Origin: Paludibacteraceae bacterium | Lineage (GTDB): Bacteria > Bacteroidota > Bacteroidia > Bacteroidales > Paludibacteraceae | Direction of reading: 5' to 3' | Assembly: GCA_017527495.1 (NCBI GenBank) | Contig: JAFXPY010000039.1 | Span: 1 to 37,683 of the forward strand | DNA length: 37,683 bases | In this document: piece after piece, positions 7,151 to 15,442 of the stretch | Numbering within the stretch: the first letter of the stretch is position 1 | Layout of the letters: every line of letters starts with the position of its first letter | Translations under genes and position numbers: made by a program | The notes under the pieces: model-generated | What the model saw: the letters and a program-made list of their open reading frames with translations, nothing else | Databases searched by the model: none | Told to the model about the DNA's origin: nothing

Positions 7151-8722
7151 ATGAAACATTACAAATTATACATAACACTTTTCTTTTGTTTTTTGGCTTG
7201 GAATATGGCTAAAGCTGACTTATACTATTGGGTGGCTTTTACCAACAAAGACAATACTCCCTACTCTCTTTCGCAACCCGACGAATTTCTTTCCGCAAGA
7301 GCCATCAGCCGACGCTCTCAACAAAATATAGCGATAGATTCAACCGACCTACCGGTGAACAAAACATATATCGACTCTGTTTTATCCTTCAACTGCAAGT
7401 ATATCCACCAATCAAAATGGCTCAACGGCATAACAATTCAAACAGCAGACAGCACAAATATCGACAAAATCAGGCAATGCTCATTCGTCAAATCTGTTGA
7501 ACTCACCCAAGACCCGGCACACTTGATATATAGTGCCCCTAAAGCAAAAAAATATGGTCAAACATTAGAGGAAGTAGAAATAGACCCCGGCTTTGCAAAA
7601 GAACAAAACAAACAAATCAACCTTATAGAGCTTCACGAGACCGGTTTTCGTGGAAAAGATAAGTTGATTGCAATTTTCGACACAGGCTTTCCTAATGCAA
7701 TGGATTATTTTTCGCAATTAGATATTGTGAATGCCTACAACATATCTTATCCTGACCTCTCACCTTACGACAATAGTCTCGACCAACATGGACTGAGTTG
7801 TCTTTCTATTATGGGACTAAACATAGACGGCACTTTTGTAGGCACTGCTCCGGAAGCAAGTTTTGTTCTTTTCGTAACAGAAATAACCGAAACAGAGTCG
7901 TTGGTTGAATTAGACCATCTCGTACGCGGACTTGAGATGGCAGATAGTATGGGTGTTGATGTGGCAAATATCTCATTAGGCTATTCAGAAATGGACGACT
8001 CTACCACATCATTTATTTATGCAGACATGAACGGCAAAACGGCAAGATGCTCGCAAGCGGCTCAAATAGCATCCGAAAAAGGTATGATTGTATGTGCGGC
8101 TGCCGGTAATGAAGGTAACAACGAATGGCATTACATCACTGCACCGGCTGACGCAGAGAATATACTGACAGTAGGTAGCGTCAATCAGATGGGTTATCAT
8201 AGCCATTTCAGTGCCTACGGCCCCACATCAGACAATAGAATAAAACCAACAGTATGTGCCATGGGTAGTTCGACAGTGTTCTTCAGAAACAATCAACTCT
8301 ATCGTGGCAACGGAACATCATTTTCCTGCCCTATCATTGCCGGTGCAACAGCGTCGCTGTGGAGTGCCTTACCCGATCTGACCAACACCGAAATAATGCA
8401 GCGCATCATCAATTCCGCCAACCAATGCAACAGGCCCGACAATATTTTAGGCTATGGCATTCCCGACTATTGGAAAGCCTACAACGGAGAAAGCAGTTTA
8501 GAAAACTTAAGAGCTGAAGGGATTGAGATACAATATTTCAACAATGAAATCATCATCAAATCTGACATTCCTTGCAAAATCACACTCTATAATATCTGCG
8601 GACAAGTTGTTATGAACCGACACTCACAAAAGATGGCCACAATAGACAATCTTATCAGAGGAATATATATCATTGAGATAAAAACAGACAATAACACTTT
8701 AAGACAAAAAATACTATTATGA
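7151..8722 (+). CDS. Subtilisin-like (S8) serine protease with T9SS sorting domain
   Basis: The 523-residue protein has a signal peptide (about 1-22), then a region that may act as a propeptide (about 25-155). The subtilisin domain has Asp177 in AIFDTGF, His213 in DQHGLS, the oxyanion Asn320 in AAAGNEGN and the nucleophile Ser390 in GNGTSFSCP. The last 75 or so residues (PCKITLYNICGQVV, then LIRGIYIIEI, ending RQKILL) form a type A T9SS C-terminal domain, so the protease is most likely moved across the outer membrane and held on the surface or released. Its stop overlaps the start of the barrel gene by 4 bp (ATGA), so the two are made together. The substrate is unknown. The start is the only ATG in front of the signal peptide. 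Confidence 0.92.
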   Translation: MKHYKLYITLFFCFLAWNMAKADLYYWVAFTNKDNTPYSLSQPDEFLSARAISRRSQQNIAIDSTDLPVNKTYIDSVLSFNCKYIHQSKWLNGITIQTADSTNIDKIRQCSFVKSVELTQDPAHLIYSAPKAKKYGQTLEEVEIDPGFAKEQNKQINLIELHETGFRGKDKLIAIFDTGFPNAMDYFSQLDIVNAYNISYPDLSPYDNSLDQHGLSCLSIMGLNIDGTFVGTAPEASFVLFVTEITETESLVELDHLVRGLEMADSMGVDVANISLGYSEMDDSTTSFIYADMNGKTARCSQAAQIASEKGMIVCAAAGNEGNNEWHYITAPADAENILTVGSVNQMGYHSHFSAYGPTSDNRIKPTVCAMGSSTVFFRNNQLYRGNGTSFSCPIIAGATASLWSALPDLTNTEIMQRIINSANQCNRPDNILGYGIPDYWKAYNGESSLENLRAEGIEIQYFNNEIIIKSDIPCKITLYNICGQVVMNRHSQKMATIDNLIRGIYIIEIKTDNNTLRQKILL

Positions 8723-9576
8723 AAAAAGTATTTATAGCAGCAATGAGTATTGTGTGTGCATACTCATTTGCCGAGACACCAGTTGTTGCACCTAATTATG
8801 GTGTGAAATCACTTATTGCACCCGCCTATTTTGGTCCGAATGCTTTTCCTGTTCCGCCAATGCTGACCGGTACTAACGACAGCACACTGAATTTCATTGT
8901 TGGCTTCGACGAGCAATACGCACAGCCGGGAAAGACACACAAAGGCAATGAAGGAGAACGTACCACAACCATACAGGCTCATCTCTCTATCCCACTATTC
9001 ACCCAAAGAGTTAATTTCCGCTTGTGGATGCCTATCATGGAGTTCTACAACAACACCAATTTTGGCACGGGGCATGGAGCAGGCGATGTGTTTATCTCCA
9101 CCGACATACAAATTCTGAACGAACGACGTTATGTACCTGCCATACAGCTACGCGCAGCTATGAAAACAGCCTCTGGTGACGAATACGAAAAATATCGCTT
9201 CTACGACAGCCCGGCTTATTTCTTTGACGCCGCATTCGCAAAGGAGTTCGCCATCAACCAAGAGTGGCTGATACGCCTTGCGGCAAGTGCCGGTTTCTTG
9301 TGCTGGCAAACAGACAACGGACGACAGAATGATGCCGTTATGTACGGAGTCATGGCACAAGTGAGACAAACTTATTTCTCACTCACCGCACAATACACAG
9401 GCTATGTGGGCTGGGAAAATGCAGGCGACCAACCAATGGTTGTACGCGCAATAATCAAAGGACATATTAAAAATTTCGAACCACTCATTGCCTACGAATA
9501 CGGAATCAAAGACTACCCTTTCCACACACTGCGCATGGGACTTCGCTACCATATCCCAATACTTAAAAAGAAGTGA
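8719..9576 (+). CDS. Putative outer-membrane beta-barrel protein
   Basis: The 285-residue protein has a signal peptide (about 1-18, ending SFAE). It then shows many alternating aromatic/polar strands ([28 protein letters not shown]) and a C-terminus ending in a strand-like [11 protein letters not shown], all consistent with a barrel in the outer membrane. I do not recognise a named family. The ATG overlaps the stop of the T9SS protease, pointing to translational coupling and a shared task. It could help display or anchor the protease, but that is inference. A 7-bp microsatellite begins at its stop codon. Confidence 0.7.
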   Translation: MKKVFIAAMSIVCAYSFAETPVVAPNYGVKSLIAPAYFGPNAFPVPPMLTGTNDSTLNFIVGFDEQYAQPGKTHKGNEGERTTTIQAHLSIPLFTQRVNFRLWMPIMEFYNNTNFGTGHGAGDVFISTDIQILNERRYVPAIQLRAAMKTASGDEYEKYRFYDSPAYFFDAAFAKEFAINQEWLIRLAASAGFLCWQTDNGRQNDAVMYGVMAQVRQTYFSLTAQYTGYVGWENAGDQPMVVRAIIKGHIKNFEPLIAYEYGIKDYPFHTLRMGLRYHIPILKKK

Positions 9577-9663
9577 GAGGTGAGAGGTGAGAAGTGAGAA
9601 GTGAGAGGTGAGAAGTGAGAGGTGAGAAGTGAGAGGTGAGATGTGAGATGTGAGAAGTGGGAT
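9573..9663 (+). repeat. Microsatellite, 13 units of 7 bp (GTGAGAR)
   Basis: Thirteen 7-bp units run without a slip from 9573: GTGAGAG, GTGAGAA or GTGAGAT, the last being GTGGGAT. The TGA in the first unit is the stop codon of the barrel gene, so the array starts exactly at the gene end. No coding role is apparent. Confidence 0.95.
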
Positions 9664-9696
9664 AGAATGTGAAAGAAATGTTAAAAAATAAATTTT

Positions 9697-9729
9697 CCGA
9701 GTTAAACAATCTTGTTTGGCTCGGTTTTT
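9697..9729 (+). terminator. Terminator upstream of the bat operon
   Basis: CCGAGTTAAACA (9697-9708) pairs with TGTTTGGCTCGG (9713-9724), a 12-bp stem with two G-U pairs and a 4-nt loop, followed by T5. It ends the protease/barrel transcript. Only 40 bp separate it from the moxR-like start. No TAnnTTTG box is seen there, only TATAAT at 9733-9738. Confidence 0.85.
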
Positions 9730-9769
9730 GTTTATAATAAATGCAAAAAAATATAATTAAACATAAATT

Positions 9770-10756
9770 ATGCAAGATATCAGAGAATTAAATGAACTCA
9801 TCGAGCGCGAAAGTTCATTTGTTGATGCCCTCACTATGGGCATGAATCAGACTATTGTTGGTCAGAAACATTTGGTAGAGAGCCTTTTGATTGGCTTATT
9901 GTCAGACGGTCATATCCTTCTTGAAGGTGTTCCGGGGTTGGCAAAGACACTGGCGATTAAGACATTAGCTGATTTGATTAAGTGTGATTTCAGTCGAATT
10001 CAATTCACCCCTGACCTTTTGCCTGCCGATGTTATTGGTACTCAAATCTACAGTCAGAAAAACGAAGAATTCAGTATTAAACGCGGTCCGATATTTGCCA
10101 ATTTTGTGTTGGCAGACGAGATCAACCGTGCTCCGGCAAAAGTACAATCTGCCCTACTCGAGGCAATGCAAGAGCGACAAATCACCATCGGCGACAAGAC
10201 ATTTGCTCTCGAAAAGCCGTTCCTTGTTCTTGCTACACAAAACCCTATCGAACAAGAAGGAACCTACCCACTTCCTGAGGCACAAACCGACCGTTTCATG
10301 CTCAAAGTAGTTATCGGCTATCCAAAGAAAGAAGAGGAGCAACAGATTATTCGTCAGAACATAGGTGGCGAGCGCAAACCTATTATGCCTATTCTGAATA
10401 AAGAAGACATCTTGCGTGCCCGCGACATTGTTCGTCAAGTCTATCTCGACGAAAAAATCGAACGTTATATCGTTGATATCGTTTTTGCTACTCGTTTCCC
10501 ACAAGATTACGGACTTGAGCATTTGAAAGATATGATTTCATTTGGTGGCAGTCCGCGTGCTTCAATCAATCTTGCTCTTGCAGCGCGTGCTTACGCCTTC
10601 ATACACCGTCGCGGCTATGTTATTCCTGAAGATATTCGCGCCGTATGCTACGATGTCCTGCGTCACCGCATTGGCTTGTCGTACGAAGCAGAAGCCAACA
10701 ATATGACATCAGAAGACATCATCACCGAAGTACTTAACGCTGTTGAAGTACCATAA
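9770..10756 (+). CDS. MoxR-family AAA+ ATPase of the bat operon
   Basis: The 328-residue protein is a cytoplasmic AAA+ ATPase of the MoxR group, thought to act as a chaperone for von Willebrand factor A (vWA) proteins made by its neighbours. Walker A is GVPGLAKT (53-60), Walker B VLADE (113-117) and sensor 1 ATQNP (155-159); the family motif NPIEQEGTYPLPEAQTDRF is intact. The C-terminal lid domain holds the GGSPRASI motif. It opens the aerotolerance cluster: DUF58, a membrane protein and BatA-E follow on the same strand. The leader is at most 40 nt after the upstream terminator, and the promoter is not obvious. Confidence 0.93.
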   Translation: MQDIRELNELIERESSFVDALTMGMNQTIVGQKHLVESLLIGLLSDGHILLEGVPGLAKTLAIKTLADLIKCDFSRIQFTPDLLPADVIGTQIYSQKNEEFSIKRGPIFANFVLADEINRAPAKVQSALLEAMQERQITIGDKTFALEKPFLVLATQNPIEQEGTYPLPEAQTDRFMLKVVIGYPKKEEEQQIIRQNIGGERKPIMPILNKEDILRARDIVRQVYLDEKIERYIVDIVFATRFPQDYGLEHLKDMISFGGSPRASINLALAARAYAFIHRRGYVIPEDIRAVCYDVLRHRIGLSYEAEANNMTSEDIITEVLNAVEVP

Positions 10757-10767
10757 TTAAGGTGAAA

Positions 10768-10871
10768 GATTTGAAGATTTGAAGATTTGAAGATTTCAAG
10801 ATTTCAAGATTTGAAGATTTGAAGATTTGAATATTTCAAGATTTGAAGATTTCAAGATTTGAAGATTTGAA
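10768..10871 (+). repeat. Microsatellite, 13 units of 8 bp (GATTTSAA)
   Basis: Thirteen perfect-register 8-bp units fill the gap between the moxR-like gene and the DUF58 gene. They read GATTTGAA (nine), GATTTCAA (three) and TATTTCAA (one), in the order G G G C C G G G (T)C G C G G at the sixth base. The array ends four bases before the DUF58 ATG. Three units of the same type recur at 35089-35112. Confidence 0.95.
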
Positions 10872-10875
10872 AAAA

Positions 10876-11745
10876 ATGGAAACTTCCGATATACTAAAAA
10901 AAGTAAGGCAAATTGAGATTAAGACGCGTGGCTTGTCGCAAAACATTTTTGCCGGTGAGTACCATAGCACATTCAAAGGTAGAGGTATGACCTTTTCTGA
11001 GGTGCGCGAATATGGTATTGGCGATGATGTGCGCAACATCGATTGGAACGTTACTGCTCGATTTGGCAAACCATATATCAAAGTGTTTGAAGAAGAACGC
11101 GAACTGACTGTAATGCTGCTTATTGATGTGTCGGGAAGTAGAAACTTCGGAACACAATCGCAAATGAAACGCGACATGATTACCGAAATTGCCGCTACAT
11201 TGGCATTCTCTACCATTCAAAACAACGACAAAGTGGGCGTGATACTTTTCTCGTCGAAAATCGAACTCTTCATCCCGCCTAAAAAAGGTCGCACACATGT
11301 CCTGCACATCATTCGACAACTGATTGATTTCCACCCACAAGAAAATGGGACCGACATAGGTATGGCACTTGAATACTTCACAAATGCCATCAAACGACGC
11401 AGCACAGCATTCTTGATTTCCGACTTTATATGCGACAAAAACTATCTGAAATCAATGCAGCTCGCAAGTCGAAAACACGACCTTAATGCACTGCAAATCT
11501 ACGACATACGCGATGCCGAAATGCCTAATATCGGTTTGCTGAAAATTAAAGATGCAGAAACAGGCGAACGCATTTGGATAGATACTTCCGACAACAAGAC
11601 ACGCGAACAATACAGACAATATTGGAACAATCAGCAACAACGATTGGAACAGACCTTCCTTCAATCAAATGTTGACAGCATCAGCATTCGTACCGACCAA
11701 GACTACGTCAAAGAATTGATGCGATTATTCAAACAAAGAGCATGA
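10876..11745 (+). CDS. DUF58 domain protein of the bat operon
   Basis: The 289-residue protein starts METSDILKKVRQIEIKTRG, the usual beginning for Bacteroidetes DUF58 proteins, so the ATG at 10876 is chosen over an in-frame TTG at 10843 that lies inside the 8-bp repeat. The DUF58 core motif GRGMTFSEVREY and the segment DDVRNIDWNVTAR are present. A vWA-like fold follows with a metal-site motif DVSGS (84-88). The protein is predicted cytoplasmic and is a likely partner of the MoxR ATPase. It overlaps the next gene by 4 bp (ATGA). Confidence 0.93.
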   Translation: METSDILKKVRQIEIKTRGLSQNIFAGEYHSTFKGRGMTFSEVREYGIGDDVRNIDWNVTARFGKPYIKVFEEERELTVMLLIDVSGSRNFGTQSQMKRDMITEIAATLAFSTIQNNDKVGVILFSSKIELFIPPKKGRTHVLHIIRQLIDFHPQENGTDIGMALEYFTNAIKRRSTAFLISDFICDKNYLKSMQLASRKHDLNALQIYDIRDAEMPNIGLLKIKDAETGERIWIDTSDNKTREQYRQYWNNQQQRLEQTFLQSNVDSISIRTDQDYVKELMRLFKQRA

Positions 11746-12686
11746 AACTTTTAAGCATAATATTAAGTATAGCAGTGAGTGCCTCACTGGACTCAACATC
11801 CATGTGGATTGGCAATCAAACCGATCTGCATCTTGAGGCAACAATAGAACAAGGCGAGCAAATACAGTTTCCACTCGCCTCAGAACAACTGCCACAAGGC
11901 ATTGAACTGATTGAGCAATCAGCTATTGACACTGTCAGAGATGGCAATCAGCTCAAACTTCGCCAAGACTGGACAATAACAAGTTTCCAAGATTCGCTCT
12001 ACTATATTGAACCTTTTGTTTTTGTCAGTCAGGGAGATTCAATACCCACAAATGGTATGGCATTGAACATAATTCAGCCCTTCATTATTGATTCTGCCGA
12101 CAATGCCATAACAGACATTAAAAAGATTGCTACCCCTTCCTTCCCTACAAAATATTTACTCATCGACTTAGCTATTCTACTTCTTTTGATTGGCTTAGGT
12201 TTTGCTGCTTACTATTTCATTTCAAAGCACAAATGGAAACAAAACAAAGCAGAAAACAAAAAAGCAGATATACCTCTGCGACCGGCTGACGAAGAGGCTC
12301 TCGAAAGACTCCAACAAATCAAAGAAGACAAAATCTGGCAACAAGGCAAAGAAAAACAATACTATAGCGAAATAACCGACGTGTTGCGCGAATACATAAG
12401 TCGTGTGTTTGAGATTGGAAGTGTGGAGATGACATCAGACGAGATATTGCGTAATCTCAAGCAACCACTGAAAGGCGAAGAAGACACACTCAAACAACTC
12501 AAAGATGTGTTCAGTTTGGCCGATTTAGTGAAATTTGCAAAATTCAGAGCCACGCCTGAAGAAAACGAAAAAACAGTTAGAGAAGCTACTGATTTCGTGA
12601 ATAACACCAAGTATCGTATCGTTCGCGAGAATCCGGAGAAAGAAGAGAATACTGAGTCTAACGAACCAAACAACCAACAATCATGA
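11742..12686 (+). CDS. Membrane-anchored protein of the bat operon
   Basis: The 314-residue protein has a short N-terminal hydrophobic stretch that may be a signal peptide, a beta-rich outer part (about 20-130), one clear membrane span (about 142-162) and a charged inner part with a helix-rich segment (about 180-275). Proteins of this build always lie between DUF58 and BatA in Bacteroidetes bat operons. The inner part resembles the DUF4381 or BatD C-terminal type (EALERLQQIKEDK, VLREYISRVF), also seen at the end of BatD here. It likely helps assemble the vWA complex in the membrane. It overlaps both neighbours by 4 bp. Confidence 0.8.
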   Translation: MKLLSIILSIAVSASLDSTSMWIGNQTDLHLEATIEQGEQIQFPLASEQLPQGIELIEQSAIDTVRDGNQLKLRQDWTITSFQDSLYYIEPFVFVSQGDSIPTNGMALNIIQPFIIDSADNAITDIKKIATPSFPTKYLLIDLAILLLLIGLGFAAYYFISKHKWKQNKAENKKADIPLRPADEEALERLQQIKEDKIWQQGKEKQYYSEITDVLREYISRVFEIGSVEMTSDEILRNLKQPLKGEEDTLKQLKDVFSLADLVKFAKFRATPEENEKTVREATDFVNNTKYRIVRENPEKEENTESNEPNNQQS

Positions 12687-13666
12687 CATTTAGCAATCCA
12701 GGATATCTATATTTATTCTTACTGCTCATCCCTGTGATTGGGTGGTATATTTACGAGATTCGCAAGTCGGATGCAAGTGTGCAGATATCAAATGCAAGCA
12801 GCATGAAAAAACAACGCTCCGTGCGTCTGTATATGCTCCATGTGCCTTTTATACTGCGCATTGCATGCATCATACTCCTTACCATAGCCTTGGCCAGACC
12901 ACAGTTGAGCAACAGTTGGTCAACAACAGACACTGAGGGTATTGACATCATGATGGCAATAGATGTGTCAACATCTATGCAAGGAATGGACCTCAAACCT
13001 AATCGTCTTGAGGCAGCAAAAGAAGTGGCTTCAGAATTTGTGCTTAACCGCCCAAACGACAACATTGGTTTGGTCGTTTTTGCAGGCGAGAGTTTCACAC
13101 AATGCCCGCTCACTACCGACCATGCTGTACTGATCAATCTTTTCAAAGAAGTTGATTTCGGACTGATAGAAGACGGAACGGCAATAGGTATGGGACTATC
13201 AAATGCAGTAGATAGAATCAAAGACAGCCAAGCCGTTTCAAAAGTGATTATTCTGCTCACTGATGGTTCGAACAATAGAGGCGACATTACACCTAAATCG
13301 GCAACCGAATTGGCTAAGACATTCGGGATACGCGTTTACACTATCGGAGTCGGCAAAAGAGGTGAAGTACCCTACCCCGTACAAACACCTTTTGGCATGC
13401 AGACACAAATGGTAACATCACAGTTTGACGAAGACATACTCAGATATATAGCAACAACAACAGGTGGTACATACTTCAGAGCAACAGACAACAACACACT
13501 CAAAGCCATATACGACGAAATCGACAAAATGGAAAAGACAAAACTCCGAGTTCGTGAATACTCAAAGAAAACCGACCATTTCCAGCCTTTCTTGTTTGCC
13601 GCACTTGCTTGCTTACTGCTCGAATTAATACTCAGATATTGGGTACTGCGCACAATATCCAACTAA
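12683..13666 (+). CDS. batA: BatA, vWA membrane protein
   Basis: The 327-residue protein has two N-terminal membrane spans (about 8-25 and 53-71), a vWA domain facing the periplasm, and a C-terminal span (about 303-322). The metal-site motif is IDVSTS with Asp94, Ser96 and Ser98; the conserved ALARPQ segment (69-74) links span and domain. The family is tied to oxygen and stress tolerance in Bacteroides fragilis, but its molecular job is not known. It overlaps the preceding gene by 4 bp and lies 14 bp ahead of its paralogue BatB. Confidence 0.9.
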   Translation: MTFSNPGYLYLFLLLIPVIGWYIYEIRKSDASVQISNASSMKKQRSVRLYMLHVPFILRIACIILLTIALARPQLSNSWSTTDTEGIDIMMAIDVSTSMQGMDLKPNRLEAAKEVASEFVLNRPNDNIGLVVFAGESFTQCPLTTDHAVLINLFKEVDFGLIEDGTAIGMGLSNAVDRIKDSQAVSKVIILLTDGSNNRGDITPKSATELAKTFGIRVYTIGVGKRGEVPYPVQTPFGMQTQMVTSQFDEDILRYIATTTGGTYFRATDNNTLKAIYDEIDKMEKTKLRVREYSKKTDHFQPFLFAALACLLLELILRYWVLRTISN

Positions 13667-13680
13667 AAAAACTGACAAAA

Positions 13681-14712
13681 ATGTTTAGATTTGCATATCC
13701 AAATTATTTATATCTCTTGCTACTAATCCCGATTTTGATTGTAGCATTCATTCTTTATAATCGCAAAAAACAACGCGATTTGGAACTTTTCGGCAATAAA
13801 GAATTGGTCAAAGAATTAATGCCAAATGCGTCTGTTATTCGTCCGCGAATAAAGTTCTCACTACTCCTCGTGTCGCTTTCGCTGCTGATTGTCGGCATTG
13901 CAAGGCCACAATTTGGCACTAAAGAACAAACCGTGAAACGACAAGGAATAGAAGTGATGATTGCTCTCGATATTTCCAATTCTATGATGGCAGAAGATGT
14001 TGCACCAAACCGATTGGAAAGAGCCAAACAAATGATGAGCAAAATCATTGACGAACGCCGAGACGACAAAATAGGTATAATCGTATTTGCTGGACAAGCC
14101 TATGTGCAACTACCAATCACAACAGACTATGTCTCGGCTAAAATGTTTCTCGACAATATCACACCGGAACTAATCAACATACAAGGTACAGCAATCGGAG
14201 AAGCTATCAACACCTCCGTAAGAGCATTTGGCCAGGACAATGGCTCGTCAAGAGCAATAGTGATCATAACCGACGGAGAAGACCATGAAGATAATGCCCT
14301 CGAAGCAGCCAAGCAAGCCAAAGAAAAAGGTATCAACATATATGTTGTCGGTATAGGCAAACCGGAAGGTAGCCCTATTCCTATCCCGGGAACAATGTCT
14401 TTCCGCAAAGACAAACAAGGAAATGTGGTCATCACACACCTCAATGAACAAATGTGTAGAGACATCGCATCTGCCGGACAAGGAATATACGTAAGAGCAG
14501 ACAACACAAATACAGCAACAAAAACAATCAACAAAGAACTTAATGAATTGGCAACAACAGAGATTGAAAGTCATATATACGCAGAATACAATGAACAATA
14601 TCAAGGATTTATCATCATTGCTCTACTCATACTGATTATTGATTTCTTTATTCTCAACCGCAAAAACAAACGATTGAGCAAGATTAATCTATTTAAGGAA
14701 TACAACAAATGA
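13681..14712 (+). CDS. batB: BatB, vWA membrane protein
   Basis: The 343-residue protein is a paralogue of BatA: two N-terminal spans (about 8-26 and 59-74), the IARPQFG link, and a vWA domain with metal-site motif LDISNS (Asp97, Ser99, Ser101), then a C-terminal span (about 303-322). The start is the ATG at 13681, which aligns with BatA; an earlier in-frame start at 13609 would lie inside batA. It likely forms a membrane complex with BatA and the TPR proteins. It overlaps batC by 4 bp. Confidence 0.9.
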   Translation: MFRFAYPNYLYLLLLIPILIVAFILYNRKKQRDLELFGNKELVKELMPNASVIRPRIKFSLLLVSLSLLIVGIARPQFGTKEQTVKRQGIEVMIALDISNSMMAEDVAPNRLERAKQMMSKIIDERRDDKIGIIVFAGQAYVQLPITTDYVSAKMFLDNITPELINIQGTAIGEAINTSVRAFGQDNGSSRAIVIITDGEDHEDNALEAAKQAKEKGINIYVVGIGKPEGSPIPIPGTMSFRKDKQGNVVITHLNEQMCRDIASAGQGIYVRADNTNTATKTINKELNELATTEIESHIYAEYNEQYQGFIIIALLILIIDFFILNRKNKRLSKINLFKEYNK

Positions 14713-15392
14713 AACGCCTAACATTCATACTATTAACTATAGCTATTGCTTGTTGTGCATCAGCACAAAACGAGTATTTAGACATCACAAAAGGCAATCG
14801 CAACTATAATGACTCAGCATATACAGAGGCTGAGATTGCCTACAGAAAAGCCATCAACAAAAACAATCAATCATACACAGCACACTATAATTTAGGCAAT
14901 ACGCTTGTCCGCCAAGAGAAATACGATGAAGCAATAAAAGAGTACTATTCGGCAATCAATCTGACCAAAGATAAAGACGCCTTGAAACAAGCAACAGAGA
15001 AAGAACTCAAAGCACAAAACTATCATAATATAGGCAATTGCTATTTTGCGAAACAACAATACAATGAGGCTATAGAAGCATATAAAGAGGCCCTACGCAA
15101 CAACCCTACCGACAACGACACTCGCTACAACCTCGTGAAAGCAAAAGAAATGCTCAAGCAACAGCAGCAGGAACAAAATCAAGAGCAACAAGAACACCAT
15201 CAACAGCAGGAACAACAAGAGCAACAAGAACAACAAGAGCAGGAAGCTCAAGCGGGCGAGATGACCAAAGAGCAGGCAGAACAACTACTTGAAGCATTTG
15301 AGCAAGACGAAAAAGAGACACAAAACAAAGTGATGCAAAAACAAATGCAAAAACAAAACGACAAAAGAGTAAGAATCGAAAAAGATTGGTAA
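14709..15392 (+). CDS. batC: BatC, secreted TPR protein with Gln/Glu-rich tail
   Basis: The 227-residue protein has a signal peptide (about 1-19, ending ASAQ) and two to three TPR repeats (about 25-150; NYHNIGNCYFAKQQYNEAIEAYKEAL is one helix pair). A Gln/Glu-rich linker follows (about 154-185, QEQQEQQEQQEQEAQ at its densest). The C-terminus is charged and ends RVRIEKDW, a tail typical of BatC. It should act in the periplasm by binding BatA or BatB. The linker is encoded by a run of CAA, CAG and GAA codons that could slip. Confidence 0.88.
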   Translation: MKRLTFILLTIAIACCASAQNEYLDITKGNRNYNDSAYTEAEIAYRKAINKNNQSYTAHYNLGNTLVRQEKYDEAIKEYYSAINLTKDKDALKQATEKELKAQNYHNIGNCYFAKQQYNEAIEAYKEALRNNPTDNDTRYNLVKAKEMLKQQQQEQNQEQQEHHQQQEQQEQQEQQEQEAQAGEMTKEQAEQLLEAFEQDEKETQNKVMQKQMQKQNDKRVRIEKDW

Positions 15393-15442
15393 AGAGATTT
15401 TATTATTTGACTATTTACGATTTACATATTTATTTTTCTATT

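Noticed and set aside
9563-9775. 70-codon minus-strand frame with repeated SPLTSHLS
   Set aside because: It is the translation of the 7-bp microsatellite in reverse; it has no domain and crosses a terminator.
10843-10875. Earlier TTG start for the DUF58 protein
   Set aside because: The extra residues are encoded by the 8-bp microsatellite, and METSDILKKVRQIEIKTRG is the usual N-terminus of the family.
15386-15442. Earlier start for BatD and similar long starts for BatB (13609), DUF3078 (31362), ZapA (32855) and the small periplasmic protein (19130)
   Set aside because: In each case the shorter start places a signal peptide or family N-terminus first, while the extension overlaps the upstream gene or has no protein-like character.
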